NCBI GenBank assembly: GCA_029215795.1
Contig: JARDYH010000001.1
Span: 183,961,654 to 184,025,653 of the forward strand
Direction of reading: 5' to 3'
Source: Anniella stebbinsi
Lineage: Eukaryota > Chordata > Lepidosauria > Squamata > Anniellidae
Length of the DNA stretch: 64,000 nucleotides
Under the pieces are notes generated by a model. That model was given only the letters and a program-made list of their open reading frames with translations. It had not been told where the DNA came from and searched no databases. Positions 30,205 through 41,544 of the stretch are shown in pieces (position 1 is the stretch's first letter; each line of letters starts with the position of its first letter). The translations under genes and the position numbers were made by a program.

Positions 30205-31055
30205 GAATCATAGAATGGTAGAGTTGGAAGGGGCCTATCAGGCCATCGTGTCCAACCCCCTGCTCAATGCAGAAATTCACCTTAAAGCATACCTGGCAGG
30301 TGGTTGTCCAGCTGCGTTTTGAATATCTCTAATGTGGGAGAGCCCACAACTTCCCTAGGTAATTGATTCCATTGTCATACTGTTCTAACAGTCAGGACTT
30401 TTTTTTCTGATGTCCAGCTGGAATCTGGCTTCCTGTAACTTGAACCCATTATTCCGTGTCCTGCACTCTGGGTTGATCGAGAAGAGATCCTCTACCTCCT
30501 CCGTGTGACAACCTTTCAAGTATTTGAAGACTGCTATCATGTCTCCCCTCAATCTTCTCTTCTCCAGGCTAAACATGCCCAGTTCTTTCAGTCTCTCCTC
30601 ATAGGGCTTTGTTTCTAGACCCCTAATCATCCTTGTTGTCCTTCTCTGAACACACCAGTTTGTCTGCATCCTTCTTGAAGTGTGGTGCCCAGAACTGGAT
30701 GCAGTACTCAAGATGAGGCCTAACCAGTGCCAAATAGAGGGGAACCAGTACCTCATGCAATTTGGAAGCTATACTTCTATTAATGCAGCCCAAAATAGCA
30801 TTTGCTTTTTTTGCAGCCACATCTCACTGTTGGCTCATATTCAGCTTGTGATCTACAACAATTCCAAGATCCTTCTCACTCATTGTATTGCTGAGCCAAG
30901 TATCCCCCATCTTGTAACTGTGCATTTGGTTTCTTTTTCCTAGGTGTAGAACTTGGCATTTAGCCAATTAAATTTCATTCTGTTGTTTTCAGCCAAGCTC
31001 TCCAGCCTATCAAGATCACTTTGAAGTTTGTTTCTGTCTTCCAGGGTATTAGAGG
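30205..31055 (-). mobile_element. CR1 LINE 3' end
   Basis: The 3' terminus at 30205 reads agaatcatagaatggtagag on the plus strand, the inverse of the CR1 ATTCTATG tail. The copy extends about 850 bp and is 5'-truncated where gaggtgggttcctacc begins. It includes the conserved CR1 C-terminal coding and 3' UTR region ([20 protein letters not shown] frame near 30630). It is in the same orientation as EVA1A, in its intron. Confidence 0.9.
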
Positions 31056-31273
31056 TGGGTTCCTACCACTTCTTACCCCAAAACAAAACAAAACAACATA
31101 CAATAATAAATATGCATAGTCATCTTTCCTTTACTGTACTCCTTTGATTTTCCAGAATCAAAAGTAAAAAGCTTTAGGGGAGAAAAAGATTGGAATGTTA
31201 CCTTCGGATACATGAATTCAACCTGACCTGAGTAAAAGATTCAATAAATAGATAGATGTAGTTAAAGGACTAC
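31056..31273 (-). other. EVA1A intron next to the donor site
   Basis: Short unique intron sequence; nothing else visible. Confidence 0.5.
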
Positions 31274-31346
31274 CTGTGATAAATGAGTATGCTGCTAGGA
31301 CATTGCTGAGCAATGCCATCTGTGTGCTGGTCTCCATAAGTTCCAT
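31274..31346 (-). CDS. EVA1A: EVA1A first coding exon
   Basis: On the minus strand, ATG at 31344-31346 opens MELMETSTQMALLSNVLAAY, ending in phase 1 at ATCACA-G followed by the donor GTAG (31270-31273). The block MALLSN.LAAYSF is the conserved N-terminus of vertebrate EVA1A. Joining to 13636 gives a Glu codon and continues ENPERAAL without a break. Three in-frame Met codons exist (31346, 31337, 31319). I chose the first because it has A at -3 and G at +4. The exon probably extends upstream to a ttcag acceptor ending at 31385, so upstream non-coding exons and the promoter lie at higher coordinates and were not found. Confidence 0.9.
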
Positions 31347-31384
31347 ACTCCTGTTGTTGAATGCTCTCTTCTGTGTCTCCCCAA

Positions 31385-32994
31385 CTGAAATGACCTTTCG
31401 GCTAGTGGTTTAATGGGTAAAAAGGTAGCAGACCTCCTCCTTGTCCTCGTCTCTGTTTTGGAACACAAACAAGTGGGGGATGAAGGACATGCAATCCTAG
31501 CCCCCCCTATTCAAGCAAAGCTTTCCTTCTGCCTGTGAAAATCTGCAATTAGGAACCAAAATCATCACTGTGAAATGCTCTGGCATGAAATTTGCTGTTT
31601 GACTTTAGCTGACTGCATCAAAAGCTCTCCAGGCAACTACTGTACTTGCTTGCACGCAAGCTAGGTCTATTCTTCCCTGGTTTCCTTCACTTTCAAGTCA
31701 CCAGTTAGACACACCCAGATGATTTACAGCACATATATAATCAGAGGTCTTTTTCTTTCCCTCCTGCCCATTTTCAAATCAAAGGAACCTTTATCAGAGC
31801 TGAATCCCAGCAAACTTTTAATAACTCAGTGCAGTTCTACCAACAATAGAGTACAAAGGCAGCACTTTTCTTGATCTCACTGTAATTCTATGGGTTGCGA
31901 TGTACTCCTGGCAAATAATCCCCATTTCCCACCAGTTTTTGTTAAATAGAGGGAGGGTCTGTAATTCCCTTTATGACTTCTTAGAGGAGGTTGCATTCTT
32001 AATGCTTCCCCTTCAGCAATGCAGAAGGGTGCAGTGACTGGAATTTATGTGTTGAAGTTTTGCAGTTAATTTATTGGACCTCAAAGAGACCCTTTCAGAC
32101 CTTACTGGATCACTACTGAGAACTCATGATACCTTGTTTTGTACGCAGACATCACAGCCAGCAGTGGAACACAAGTAGTTTTCAAACACAGGAGACAATC
32201 AGGCTGATCAATGGCTGAAGGCTTTTCAACCCCTTTCCCATTCGAAGAAGGGCAATTTCATTTCACTTCCGCTTATCTACCAGTGTTAACTTCAAGAAAG
32301 TAACATGGCTTGGTATATCCAATTCTGTTTATCAATGCTTCTCTCTGCAGGGCGGGAAAGTCTACATTTGTACATACTGCATCTCATTGTTGCCCAAACT
32401 GAATGACTACATAGTTATTTTCTCCTGGCTCGAGATCTGCAAGACAGGCTATTCTACATACAACAGAAGATGAATCCAGGTCATTTACCAAGTAGTAGGC
32501 TTCCCATAATACTCCATTTCAGACATTATTCTGTGGCAGTCCTGGCATCTAGGGTTGGTATTATAGGGCAACTGCAAAGGGCCCCCACCCCAACAGAGGG
32601 CTCACTGATGAGAGTGCCTATTGCTCCTCTTCACCTTTGTTACCTGCCTGTTCACCCATCTCTCAGTCTAGCCCAGGCGACAATGGTGGTGTGAAGGAAG
32701 CGCACTAGTTGCCACTGCCTGCATGCTCATCGGCTATCTACTGGATAAGCAAGTGAGAACCATGATTAGGAAGAGGAGGAGGAGGAGCAGGTAACAAGGT
32801 TGGTGAGAAGACAGACTCACTGAGGGAGAGGAGGCCATTGAGGGTGACTTGTCCAAAACCCAGAAACAGCACTGTTCTGTGGAGAAATTAATGCACAGAA
32901 ACAGAAGGTAAAATTGCTGCAGCAGGCTCTACCCCCATCCTTCATGTGTTTCAGTGTTTGAAATGTGTCTATATAACATACACACACTCAATTA
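31385..32994 (-). other. Probable EVA1A 5' intron, nothing recognised
   Basis: Unique sequence upstream of the first coding exon. No CpG island, open frame or repeat ends were recognised. Non-coding EVA1A exons could be hidden here but cannot be identified by sight. Confidence 0.4.
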
Positions 32995-33158
32995 GGGTGA
33001 CCAAATGAAAAGGAGGGCAGGGCTCCTGTACCTTTAACAGTTGGATAGAAAAGAGAATTTCAGCAGGTGTCATTTGTATGCTTGCAGCATCTGGTGAAAT
33101 TCCTTCTTCATCACAACAGTTAAAGCTGCAGGAGCCCTGCTCTCTTGATCAGATACTG
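32995..33158 (+). mobile_element. Small MITE, 'gggtgacca' family, single copy
   Basis: It begins ttagggtgaccaaatgaaaa and ends in aaagctgcaggagccctgct. It has the same sequence as each arm of the inverted pair at 53363-53677, including cagcaggtgtcatttgtatg and ggtgaaattccttcttcatc. This shows the basic family unit is about 160 bp with weak inverted ends. Confidence 0.7.
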
Positions 33159-34600
33159 CTTTATCCTAAGCAGTATAGATAAAATTCAAGAATGCCAATT
33201 AACCAGAGGAATGGGCACTGTTGGAAGAATCAATTTCCCCTCCCCTTCTGCTCCAGAAGACTGGAGGACCACCCGGAGCAGATTGTGTGTAGGTGTGCAC
33301 GAAGGGCATATGGGGGAGGAGAACAAGGGAAGTTGAATAAATAGAAGCTTGTTCATGTGATGTTGCATGTTGACCTATGTTGCTGGTTCAGGTTATACTT
33401 AATTAGCTTGCAAGTTACCCAAAGGAGGCCTCTCATATGTTTTCAAATATCCTGGCAGAAATGGTGGTATAAATTTCAGGCAGCAAGATTATCTATCAAA
33501 AAAACCCCACTCACAATAAAACTAATAATGAAGAAAATAACGAAGATAAAGCATGATAAACTTGCATTGGACTAGAACTCCCAGAAGGGGTCTCCGCTGA
33601 AGATGCAGACAGAGAAGAGGATGGCGAGGAGTCTGAAGAAGCTGGGAAATCATCCACAGGAGATGCAGCCAAAGACCCAGGGATAGAGGTCAAATATTGG
33701 AAGGCCCAACCTGTCTGCTGTGATCCTTACCAAATAGACAAAAATGAATGGACAAGGAAGCCAAGATGACATAACATAATATGAGCTGATATACAGAACA
33801 TGAAGGATAGACTGTTTTTGAGCACTGCTATTTGAATTTCTCCTTCACATAGAAGGATAGTAACAGAAACAATCTAAATCTATCGTTATATTAATAATTT
33901 AGCAGGGCCAAAAAAGTATGTGAAGAAAATTTAATAAGGCTGTGGGAGAATCTCATCTCATGTGGTCAACTTATGTATTACTTATACATAGGTCTGACCG
34001 TCCACCCCCCGGAGAAAGAGAATACTATTACTAAAAACAGTAATTATATATTGTTGATGTAAGTAGGTGGCGGGTAGCAATTTCTGTTAAATTAAGGTGC
34101 AAGCTATCACTCCAGGAACGGATGGAATGGTATGCACCCCATCAAAGGCAGTGAGGAAGTGGAAAAGGGGACCTGCTGCTGGTTTTAATTTTGATTAGTT
34201 GGGTTTTGTTATTGATTTCAAATCTACTTGAAAGGGATGGGGGGTGCAAATTATGTATACCAAATTGCTACCAAGGAAATGCAGAAAATGCCAAACTGCA
34301 AAGAACACATGATACTTCGTAAATGCAGATGGGTGATATGAAGGTAGTAACCCTGCCACTCCTCCCATCTCGCCACTGGACCATGTTTCCCCATCAGCAC
34401 TGCCTGAAAACCTCCTCCTTCTCCTTTCCAAATTCCCACCAACCAAAAACCCAGAGGCCCCAATGAGGGAGCACCCAGATTCCCCTTTGTCTCCCCAGAT
34501 TTGCATGGGGTCCTCCCCCTTCTCTTCATTGAGCCCCACCAATGTAAATAATGCCTGCCTGTCTCATCACCCTCCTTCCCCTTCCAACCACCTCCCTTCA
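33159..34600. other. Intergenic or EVA1A upstream DNA, nothing recognised
   Basis: No gene or repeat ends are recognised. A short low-complexity Ser-rich frame at 33511-33693 (minus strand) is a composition effect. Confidence 0.35.
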
Positions 34601-35563
34601 AAAGTCATTCTCTTTGGCTCAGAAACTCACTCCCACGGTCCCTTTACTCCAGCCATCATCCTCAATCACAGGGGTACCCAAAAATATAGGCCTTTCGTCA
34701 TCTCACTGTTTCATGACTCCACAGCCAAGTCTCCTCCTGCTGCAGACACCACTCATTTGCACCACACCATTGCTATTTTATGGTTTTGCCACAGTAATAA
34801 GAAGGACAGATTAGTAGGAATGGATCCCAACCCCATAACTGGCTGTTGCCAGTCAAATGTAAGCTTCCTTGTACCCACCGGAATGTCTGACTTGCAATCT
34901 GTCCCATACCGCATTCCTTGGACCCCTTTTGCCCAAAGGTGCCAATATGGAATTCTGATCAATGCTCACTGGTGAAGGATCCCTACATGTGTCTGGGTTG
35001 TAGATATAAAAAGGGCATATATACCCTTTGAGAATAGGGGGAACCGGCTTTGGCACCAGATGTCACACATGCTCTGTAGGGCCAAAATAGCATCAACATT
35101 GTGATAAGATCCCAGCATCACTTCCTATCTGCACTCAGGATGTTTCCTTGCAGCTAATGATGGCTGTGGATCCCCAAAATGCTTGCTGGACCAGCTGATC
35201 ACCAACTGGGCTGTCTGTGCACCTGTCATCTCCCTAGCAATCACCTCTTTCCACCCTTCTAACCACAGTTCCCAAACCTGGCCCCAACCCCTTGCCATCT
35301 TGTATAGCACTGTTGCATTCCCACTCAAATAGAGGTTCACTCCTGGGGAGCCATCTATTGCTGTCTTAAGACATTTAGGTGTTGCTGCTGACTCATTGCA
35401 CTGGGAGCTTGACAAATTACCTGGGCTGCTCTGAGGGGCTTCTGGTCTCCATATTGCAGCAATGAGGAATCTCTGGCCCCTGAGCTTGCTAAGCCTCCCC
35501 ATCCAGCCCACTGTTCCTTTTGTTTCCTTTGACCTACTTGCTGATATCCAGAACAAAGGGTCA
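34601..35563 (-). repeat. Unclassified sequence, perhaps a decayed transposon
   Basis: The minus strand has a 143-codon open frame (35125-35556) and the plus strand a 170-codon one (34463-34975). Neither gives a motif I can assign firmly. A VNLYLSGNA stretch faintly recalls the DGVHLS..GN box of SGNH domains carried by some DIRS/Ngaro elements; this is speculation. The CR1 at 35564-37800 follows immediately and may have inserted into this sequence. Confidence 0.25.
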
Positions 35564-37800
35564 CAAAATCATAGAATTATAGAATAGTAGAGTTGGAAGG
35601 GGCCTACAAGGCCATCGAGTCCAACCCCCTACTCAATGCAGGAATCCACCTTAAAGCATCCCTGATAGATGGTTGTCCAGCTGCCTCTTCAATGCCTCTA
35701 GTGTGGGAGAGCCCACCACCTCCCTAGGTAATTGGTTCCATTGTTGTATTGCTCTAAAAGTCAGGAAGTTTTTCCTGATGTCCAGCTGGAATCTGTTTTC
35801 CTGTAACTTGAGGCCATTATTCCATGTCCTGCACTCTTAGTTGATTGAGAAGACATCCTGGCCCTCCATTCAAGTATTTGAATAGCACTATCATGTCTCC
35901 CCTCCTTTTCTCCAGGCTAAACATGCCTAGTTCTTTCAACGTCTCCTCATAGGGCTTTGTTTCCAGACCCCTGATCATCCTCGTTGCCCTCCTCTGAACT
36001 CGCTCCAGATTGTCTGCATCCTTCTTGAAGTGTGGTGCTCAGAACTGGACGTAATACTCAAGATGGCACCTAACCAGTACCAAATTAAGGGGAACCAGTA
36101 CCTCGCGCGATTTGGAAGCTATACTTCTATTAATGCAGCCCAAAATAGCATTGCTTTTTTTGCAGCCACATCACACTGTTGGCTCATATTCAGCTTGTGA
36201 TCTACAACAATTCCAAGATCCTTCTCGTTTGTCATATTGATTAGCCAAGTATCCCCCATCTTGGAACTTGGCATTTATCCAATTAAATTTCATTCTGTTG
36301 TTTTTAGCCCAGTCTATCAAGATCACTTTAGAGTTTGTATCTGTCTTCCACCCAATTTTGTGTCATCTGCAAATTTGATAAGCATTCCCTGTACCTCCTC
36401 ATCCAAATCATTAATAAAAATATTGAAGAGCACTGGACTGAGCCCTGCGGTACCCCGCTTGCTACCTCCCCCCAGTGTGAAAAGGTATCATTGATAAGCA
36501 CCCTTTGAGTCCAATTCTGTAGCCAACTGTGGATCCACCTTATAGTTGTTCCATCTAGCCCACTTTTCACTAGTTTGTTAATCAGAATGTCAAGGGGCAC
36601 TTTGTCAAAAGCTTTGCTGAAGTCAAGATATACTATATCCACAGCATTCCCACAGTCCACAAGGGAGGTTACCTGATTAAAAATTGAGATCAGATTAGTC
36701 TGACAGGATTTGTTCTTGACAAATCCGTGCTGGCTTCTAGTAAGCACTGCATTGTTTTCAAGGTGTTTACAGATTAACTTCTTTATAATCTGCTCCAAAA
36801 ATTTCCCAGGGATGAATATCAGACAGACTGGTCCGTAGTTCCCAGATTCCTTGTTTTTGCCCTTTTTGAAGATAGGGACAACATTAGCCCTCCTCCAGTC
36901 GTCTGGCACTTCACCTGTCTTCCATGATTTCACAAAGATAATGGACAGTGGTTCTGAGAGTTCTTCTTCCAGCTCCTTTATTACTCCAGAAAGCAGTTTG
37001 TCGGGCCCTGGAGATTTGAACTCATTCAAAGAAATCAGGTGTTCCTTGACCATTTGTTTATCAATCTCAAACTGCTATCCTGCCCCTTCAGCTTGTACTT
37101 CACCTTTTCCAGGGGAGTCATAGACCCGCTTTTGAGAGAAGACTGAGCCAAAGTAGGAATTGAGCACTTCAGCCTTTTCTTTGTCAATTTGCCATCCTCA
37201 TGAAGCAGTTGAACTACCATTTCTTTCCTCTGTCTTTTACTATTAATGTATTTGAAGAAAGCCTTTTTATTGCTTTTGGCATCCCTCGCTAGCCAAAGCT
37301 CCTTCTCAGCTTTACCTTCCTGATATCAGTCCGGCACTTCTGTGCTACTTGTTTGTACTCTTCTTTTGTAGCCTGGCCTTCTTTCCACTTCCTATATGTA
37401 TCATTTTTTATTTTCAGGTGATCTCTAAAGTTTTTGTGGAGCCACATTGGTTTCTTCTATCTTTTTTCCTTGTTCAAATGATTTGTAATTGGGCCTTTAA
37501 AATCTTGGACTCCTTTTCTCATTAGGGTCATTTGCCATGGAACCTTACTTATCATAGTACTGAGTTTATTAAAATCGGCTTTCCTGAAATCCAGAGTACG
37601 TGTATGGCTACACTCAGCTTTTTTTTCCTCTTTAAAATCAAGACCTCAACTATGACATGGTCACTTTCCTCCAGAGTTCCCGTAACTGCCACTTTATCCA
37701 CTAAGTCATCCCTATTGGTCAGTATCAAGTCAAGGATAGCCGTTCCTCTAGTTCCTTCCTCTGCTTTCTGTAGGAGAAAGTAGGTCCCTCTATAGGACAT
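35564..37800 (-). mobile_element. CR1 LINE, long copy
   Basis: Its 3' end, at 35564, is the inverse of the CR1 ATTCTATG tail. It runs about 2.24 kb and keeps the 3' UTR, most of the reverse transcriptase and the end of the endonuclease. In minus-strand order these are: ILDLILTNRDDLVD (endonuclease end, 37552-37800), then FKSPGPDKLL, VPIFKKGKNKESGNYGPVCL, IVYLDFSKAFDKVP and GVPQGSV (36328-37053). It lacks the catalytic-box region in frame and has many stops in between. It is 5'-truncated at about 37800, where the sequence changes abruptly. Confidence 0.93.
36328..37053 (-). pseudogene. CR1 reverse transcriptase fragment, 241 codons
   Basis: This open stretch contains the first five reverse-transcriptase blocks: SPGPDKL, VPIFKKG, LEQIIKKLICKHLE, DFSKAFDKVP and SGVPQGSV. 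The frame is lost after GSV, before the YADD-like catalytic box. In CR1 this enzyme copies the element's RNA at the target site. The copy is dead. Confidence 0.9.
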
Positions 37801-38890
37801 CGCTTTGGTGCCCGTTTCTCTGAAAATGTGTTTTTCCTATATTCGAATTAACGTCTAATAGCTGTAGAGGAGAGCAGTGAAAGCGAATTATGGACTCCAT
37901 ACAATGCGCTTTACAATTGTTTATATGCGGAGTTTCGCAGCAGAGTCGGATCAGGGGTCTATGGTTGAACGAGGAAAATTTGACAAAAGCACTGCCCTAT
38001 CTCCTGATGGTACCTCCCCCAGACTTTCCCACCGTTCGTTAACCCTGTCCACTTGAGTTTCTCACTGTTGGTTATATGTTAGCCCCTGCCCAATCACGAT
38101 TGCGCGTTACTTCACACGTGGGTATGATTACTAAACATCGGATGTGCCTACAATTAGAGTTTTTAGCAGGGCAGCATTGGCTTTGGGACCAAACGTAAAA
38201 CCATAAAAGCATCATTTTTCCGGGTACTGGATGGCCATGGTGAACACCCGCCTGCGGAGCGTCGGCCCCCTCTATTCTTCCTGCCAAGAATCCACCGCTG
38301 GACACTCCCACCCCACCATGCTTGCGGCAGCTGCCCCTTATCTCCTGCACCCTAGTAACCTCGGCCATCTTGGAAATGTGCTGCTTCAAGGGCAAATTTT
38401 TGTGTAGCCTGTCTGTTACAGTGTTGCATTTCACACTGATGTTCCAGTTCCATACAAACTGCCAATTATTCTGTCTGTGTCTGGACCCCGAGATGCCAGC
38501 TCACAACGGTTCCGGGCTGCCCCACACTGAGCGGGCTAGAGGGCAACCTTGCCATTCCAGCAGGTCTCTGCATCGCAGAGGTGGGTGACTGGGCAGGCAG
38601 GAGTGGGGGAGGGCTGCCCGCTGCCCCCCCAACCCCTGGCTGACACTGATGTCTCTTTGTCCTCTTTTCCTCTCTCTGCCCCACACAGTGCAGGTGATGT
38701 TCTTCCACCTAGCTGTACTCAAGAGGCAGAAGGGGCATTTGTAGCTGCGCCTCTGCGGTATGGTGCGCTCATTGCGTTTCCTTCAACATCACATGAGGAG
38801 ACTGGAGCATAGTCTGGCGTGCCCGCCCTCCGGTACCCCTCCACCAACCGCCCGTGCCATTGGAATGACCAGGCAGGGGGCCTCCCAACG
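37801..38890. other. Unclassified, CpG-containing sequence
   Basis: The composition changes sharply at the CR1 boundary: CpG is more frequent, with blocks such as gtttcgcagcagagtcggat and acttcacacgtgggtatgat. A 120-codon minus-strand frame (38072-38434) has no known motif. With 38891-39090 it may form one unknown repeat, or an undetected EVA1A upstream exon region. Confidence 0.3.
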
Positions 38891-39090
38891 TGTGAATGGC
38901 GGCTGTGACGTGGCATCTGTGGACTGATATTCCTTCCCATGCGACTGTTGCTGTTTGCCTTTTGGTCGCTGCATTCTGCCCAAGCCCCTGTCTTGCCCTC
39001 TGCGGCGTGCCTTTCGGATTACTCCGCCCATGCTTTGCAATGGACTTGTGCCCACAAGTAGCCATTTCTAGAATAAAGATATTGCAGTGG
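38891..39090. repeat. Unclassified repeat, copy B
   Basis: This is similar to the first 210 bp of the window; the core is ctccgcccatgctttgcaat near 39022. An AATAAA at 39072-39077 follows 40 bp later, where copy A has no such signal. The family is unknown. Confidence 0.5.
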
Positions 39091-40799
39091 TTTCTCAGTA
39101 CTAAATGGTCATTTTGGTGTGATATATACACACACGCAACTTCCCACAAGACGACAGCTTAATGGCAGGAACTCGCTTGCATGGAGAGAAGTTTCCCTGC
39201 CTTTTTCCAGCCAGGATCCCAGCAAGGGAGCCGGGGGTGGGGGGGAGAAAGCCCTAGCAGACCTAAAATTATACTCAAAATGAACAATGCACATCCTTAT
39301 TCCACCCCCCTTGCTTCCTGTAGAACCAGCTCCATGTGAGTAGCCACGTGTCTCGACAAAAGAAAGATTCCAGTGGGGATTTAAAAGAAATTTCACTTTA
39401 AGTACTATTAACTTAAAGTCAGCCATTACTGAGCAGTCCATGAGTCAAGGGAAGAAGAAGAAGGAAGTAGGAGGGAGGAAATGACAAAGCAAGCATTGGG
39501 TCAATCCCCTCCCACCTTGTCCACAACTGGGAGGGGTAGCCAGAGAAGGGGCAGGCATTCAGTCATGACATCACCACCAAACGATGCCCACGATTAGCAT
39601 TAATCTGAATGGTCAGTGGAGAGTTACACAACGCTAATGTGCTTGAACTTCAGAGAAAAATTAAAAGTAGTGTTAAATTGACACCTTGGAAATGTGCATT
39701 CACCGAGGCTATAAATCGCATAGATGTCTAACTTGCGCCCAGCTCGTTTGCCCTAAATGCCGTCAGAGCGAAGTCAAGGAGGCGCAAATAAGCCGTCTAG
39801 AGGTACCCTTTCCCCCACCATTCTGAATTGCTATTTTCTTCCATTACCCAAGAACCTTGTTTACAAAACAACACAAATAACTGTCCTTGTCAAAGTTGCA
39901 GTGCTTTTTTCCTTCTTGAAACTTATATCTGATGCCTTAAATTTAGGAATGTTATGGCTCTCTTTTCCCATCTCTTACCCAAATGATAAGATTTCTTATC
40001 AGGGTGGGACTGAAACATTGTGCTCACTTCCAGAATTGGTGTCAGAAGAGACATCATTCCTACTTGTTTGGCTCATGGTACTGCTTCCTTGCCTCTATAT
40101 GTTTGCTGCCTTTTCCTAGTCAGAATCACCTGAGCAAGTAACCATTCTATTACTTCTTTAAAAGCAGAAACTCTGGCACTGTCAAACTTCCTAGTTCAGT
40201 TCAAAAACATTTCCCCCCTTCCTATGAAATGGCACATACATCCTAGCCCAGGAACACTGGAAGAAAATCCATGATTTGTTTTCAAAAAGGGTTGGGTTTT
40301 CTTACCTTTCACAATTTCTTACCTTTCACAATTTCTCTTCCAGGTGTGGTGAGCAGTAAAGGAATCCTCACAGGATAGCACAAATAGGAATGCAGCGTAA
40401 CAGCTTAAAGCAAGTATGAAGTGTGTGTCAACTTTACACCCTTCCCCCTTCAAAACCTTCCAAAAAGGGTGAATCAGTGGGTGTGGATATGAGATGGAAA
40501 GAAAGAGGAGAATGAAAGAGGAGAGTGCATAAAATGTGGGTGGGTGTGGAGGTGTTCAAAACAGGAAATTACACGAAAAATGAAAAACTTCAGTAGGCAT
40601 TAAGCCAAACATGACCCCTTACATGTCATGGAGAGTAGGATTCCTTCCCCCCATTAAGCCAGATTTTTTTAAAAAAATCTGCTATCTGGAAACAAGTAAA
40701 AAAGAAACACACTCATTAGTTTTACTAAAGGGGATAATGAATAAGTTGAGGAAGGGAATGAGGAAAGAGGACGCTCCCGGAGTTATCTTTGTGAGCAAG
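39091..40799. other. Intergenic, nothing recognised
   Basis: Mostly unique sequence. A direct duplication of ttcttacctttcacaattt occurs near 40298 and 40317. No gene was recognised; the 120-codon frame at 39757-40119 has no known motif. Confidence 0.4.
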
Positions 40800-40962
40800 A
40801 ACAATTATAGTGATGATAGTATTAAGAGCCTGTTGTGCTTTCCTTATATCCCAGTGGGCCTACACACCCTGTCTTAAGAAATATTTTTGTAAGCTGCCTT
40901 GAGAGGTTTTTTTGTGGCTAAAGGGCGAGATAAAAGTGCTATAATAAATAAATAAATAAATT
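40800..40962 (+). mobile_element. L2-type LINE or SINE 3' tail
   Basis: The sequence gtaagctgccttgagaggtt ... agggcgagataaaagtgcta followed by (AATA)n is an L2-type terminus, 5'-truncated. Confidence 0.55.
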
Positions 40963-41544
40963 ATGAGCGCCATGCAATTCTTCTTAGCATTGCATGCAGT
41001 CACTCAGAAAGATATAGCATTTTTTCCAGCTCAAAAGACAGTGGCAGAGAGGGAAAGATATTCAGCGAGGGTACATTTGGGCTATTAGTTCTGCTTAAAG
41101 TGGTTGTTATATTAATATGCCTGCTGCACAATGTTGTAATAAAATGCTTTCAAATTGAAATAAAACAAAAAACAAAGTGGCAAACTGAATTCAAAAGAAT
41201 GTCTCTATCCAAAATATTACTGTGTATGTTTGTATACTGTGTATACAAAATGTACACAAGTCTTGTACATTTTGTCATATCCAAACATTTTAAATGTTTG
41301 CAATTTTCTTCTTCCCAAATTAGTTTTCCTTTAGAATGCAATCGTATACTTGAAATATGCCAACTGAGTGCCTATAGAAAATGGCGGAAACACTGCTATG
41401 CACAATTGCCTGTCATGGAGCTCACAAGGGTGTAGGAACAAATAGGTTAGGAACCCCAAATGCACTCACACTTTCCATTGCTCTTTCAGCCCCAATATTC
41501 TTCTTTTGCAGGTTTGAAAAATACTGAAACTTGAGCGAGTGCGA
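40963..41544. other. Intergenic, nothing recognised
   Basis: AT-rich. A 111-codon frame at 41100-41435 lacks any recognised domain and is probably chance. Confidence 0.4.
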
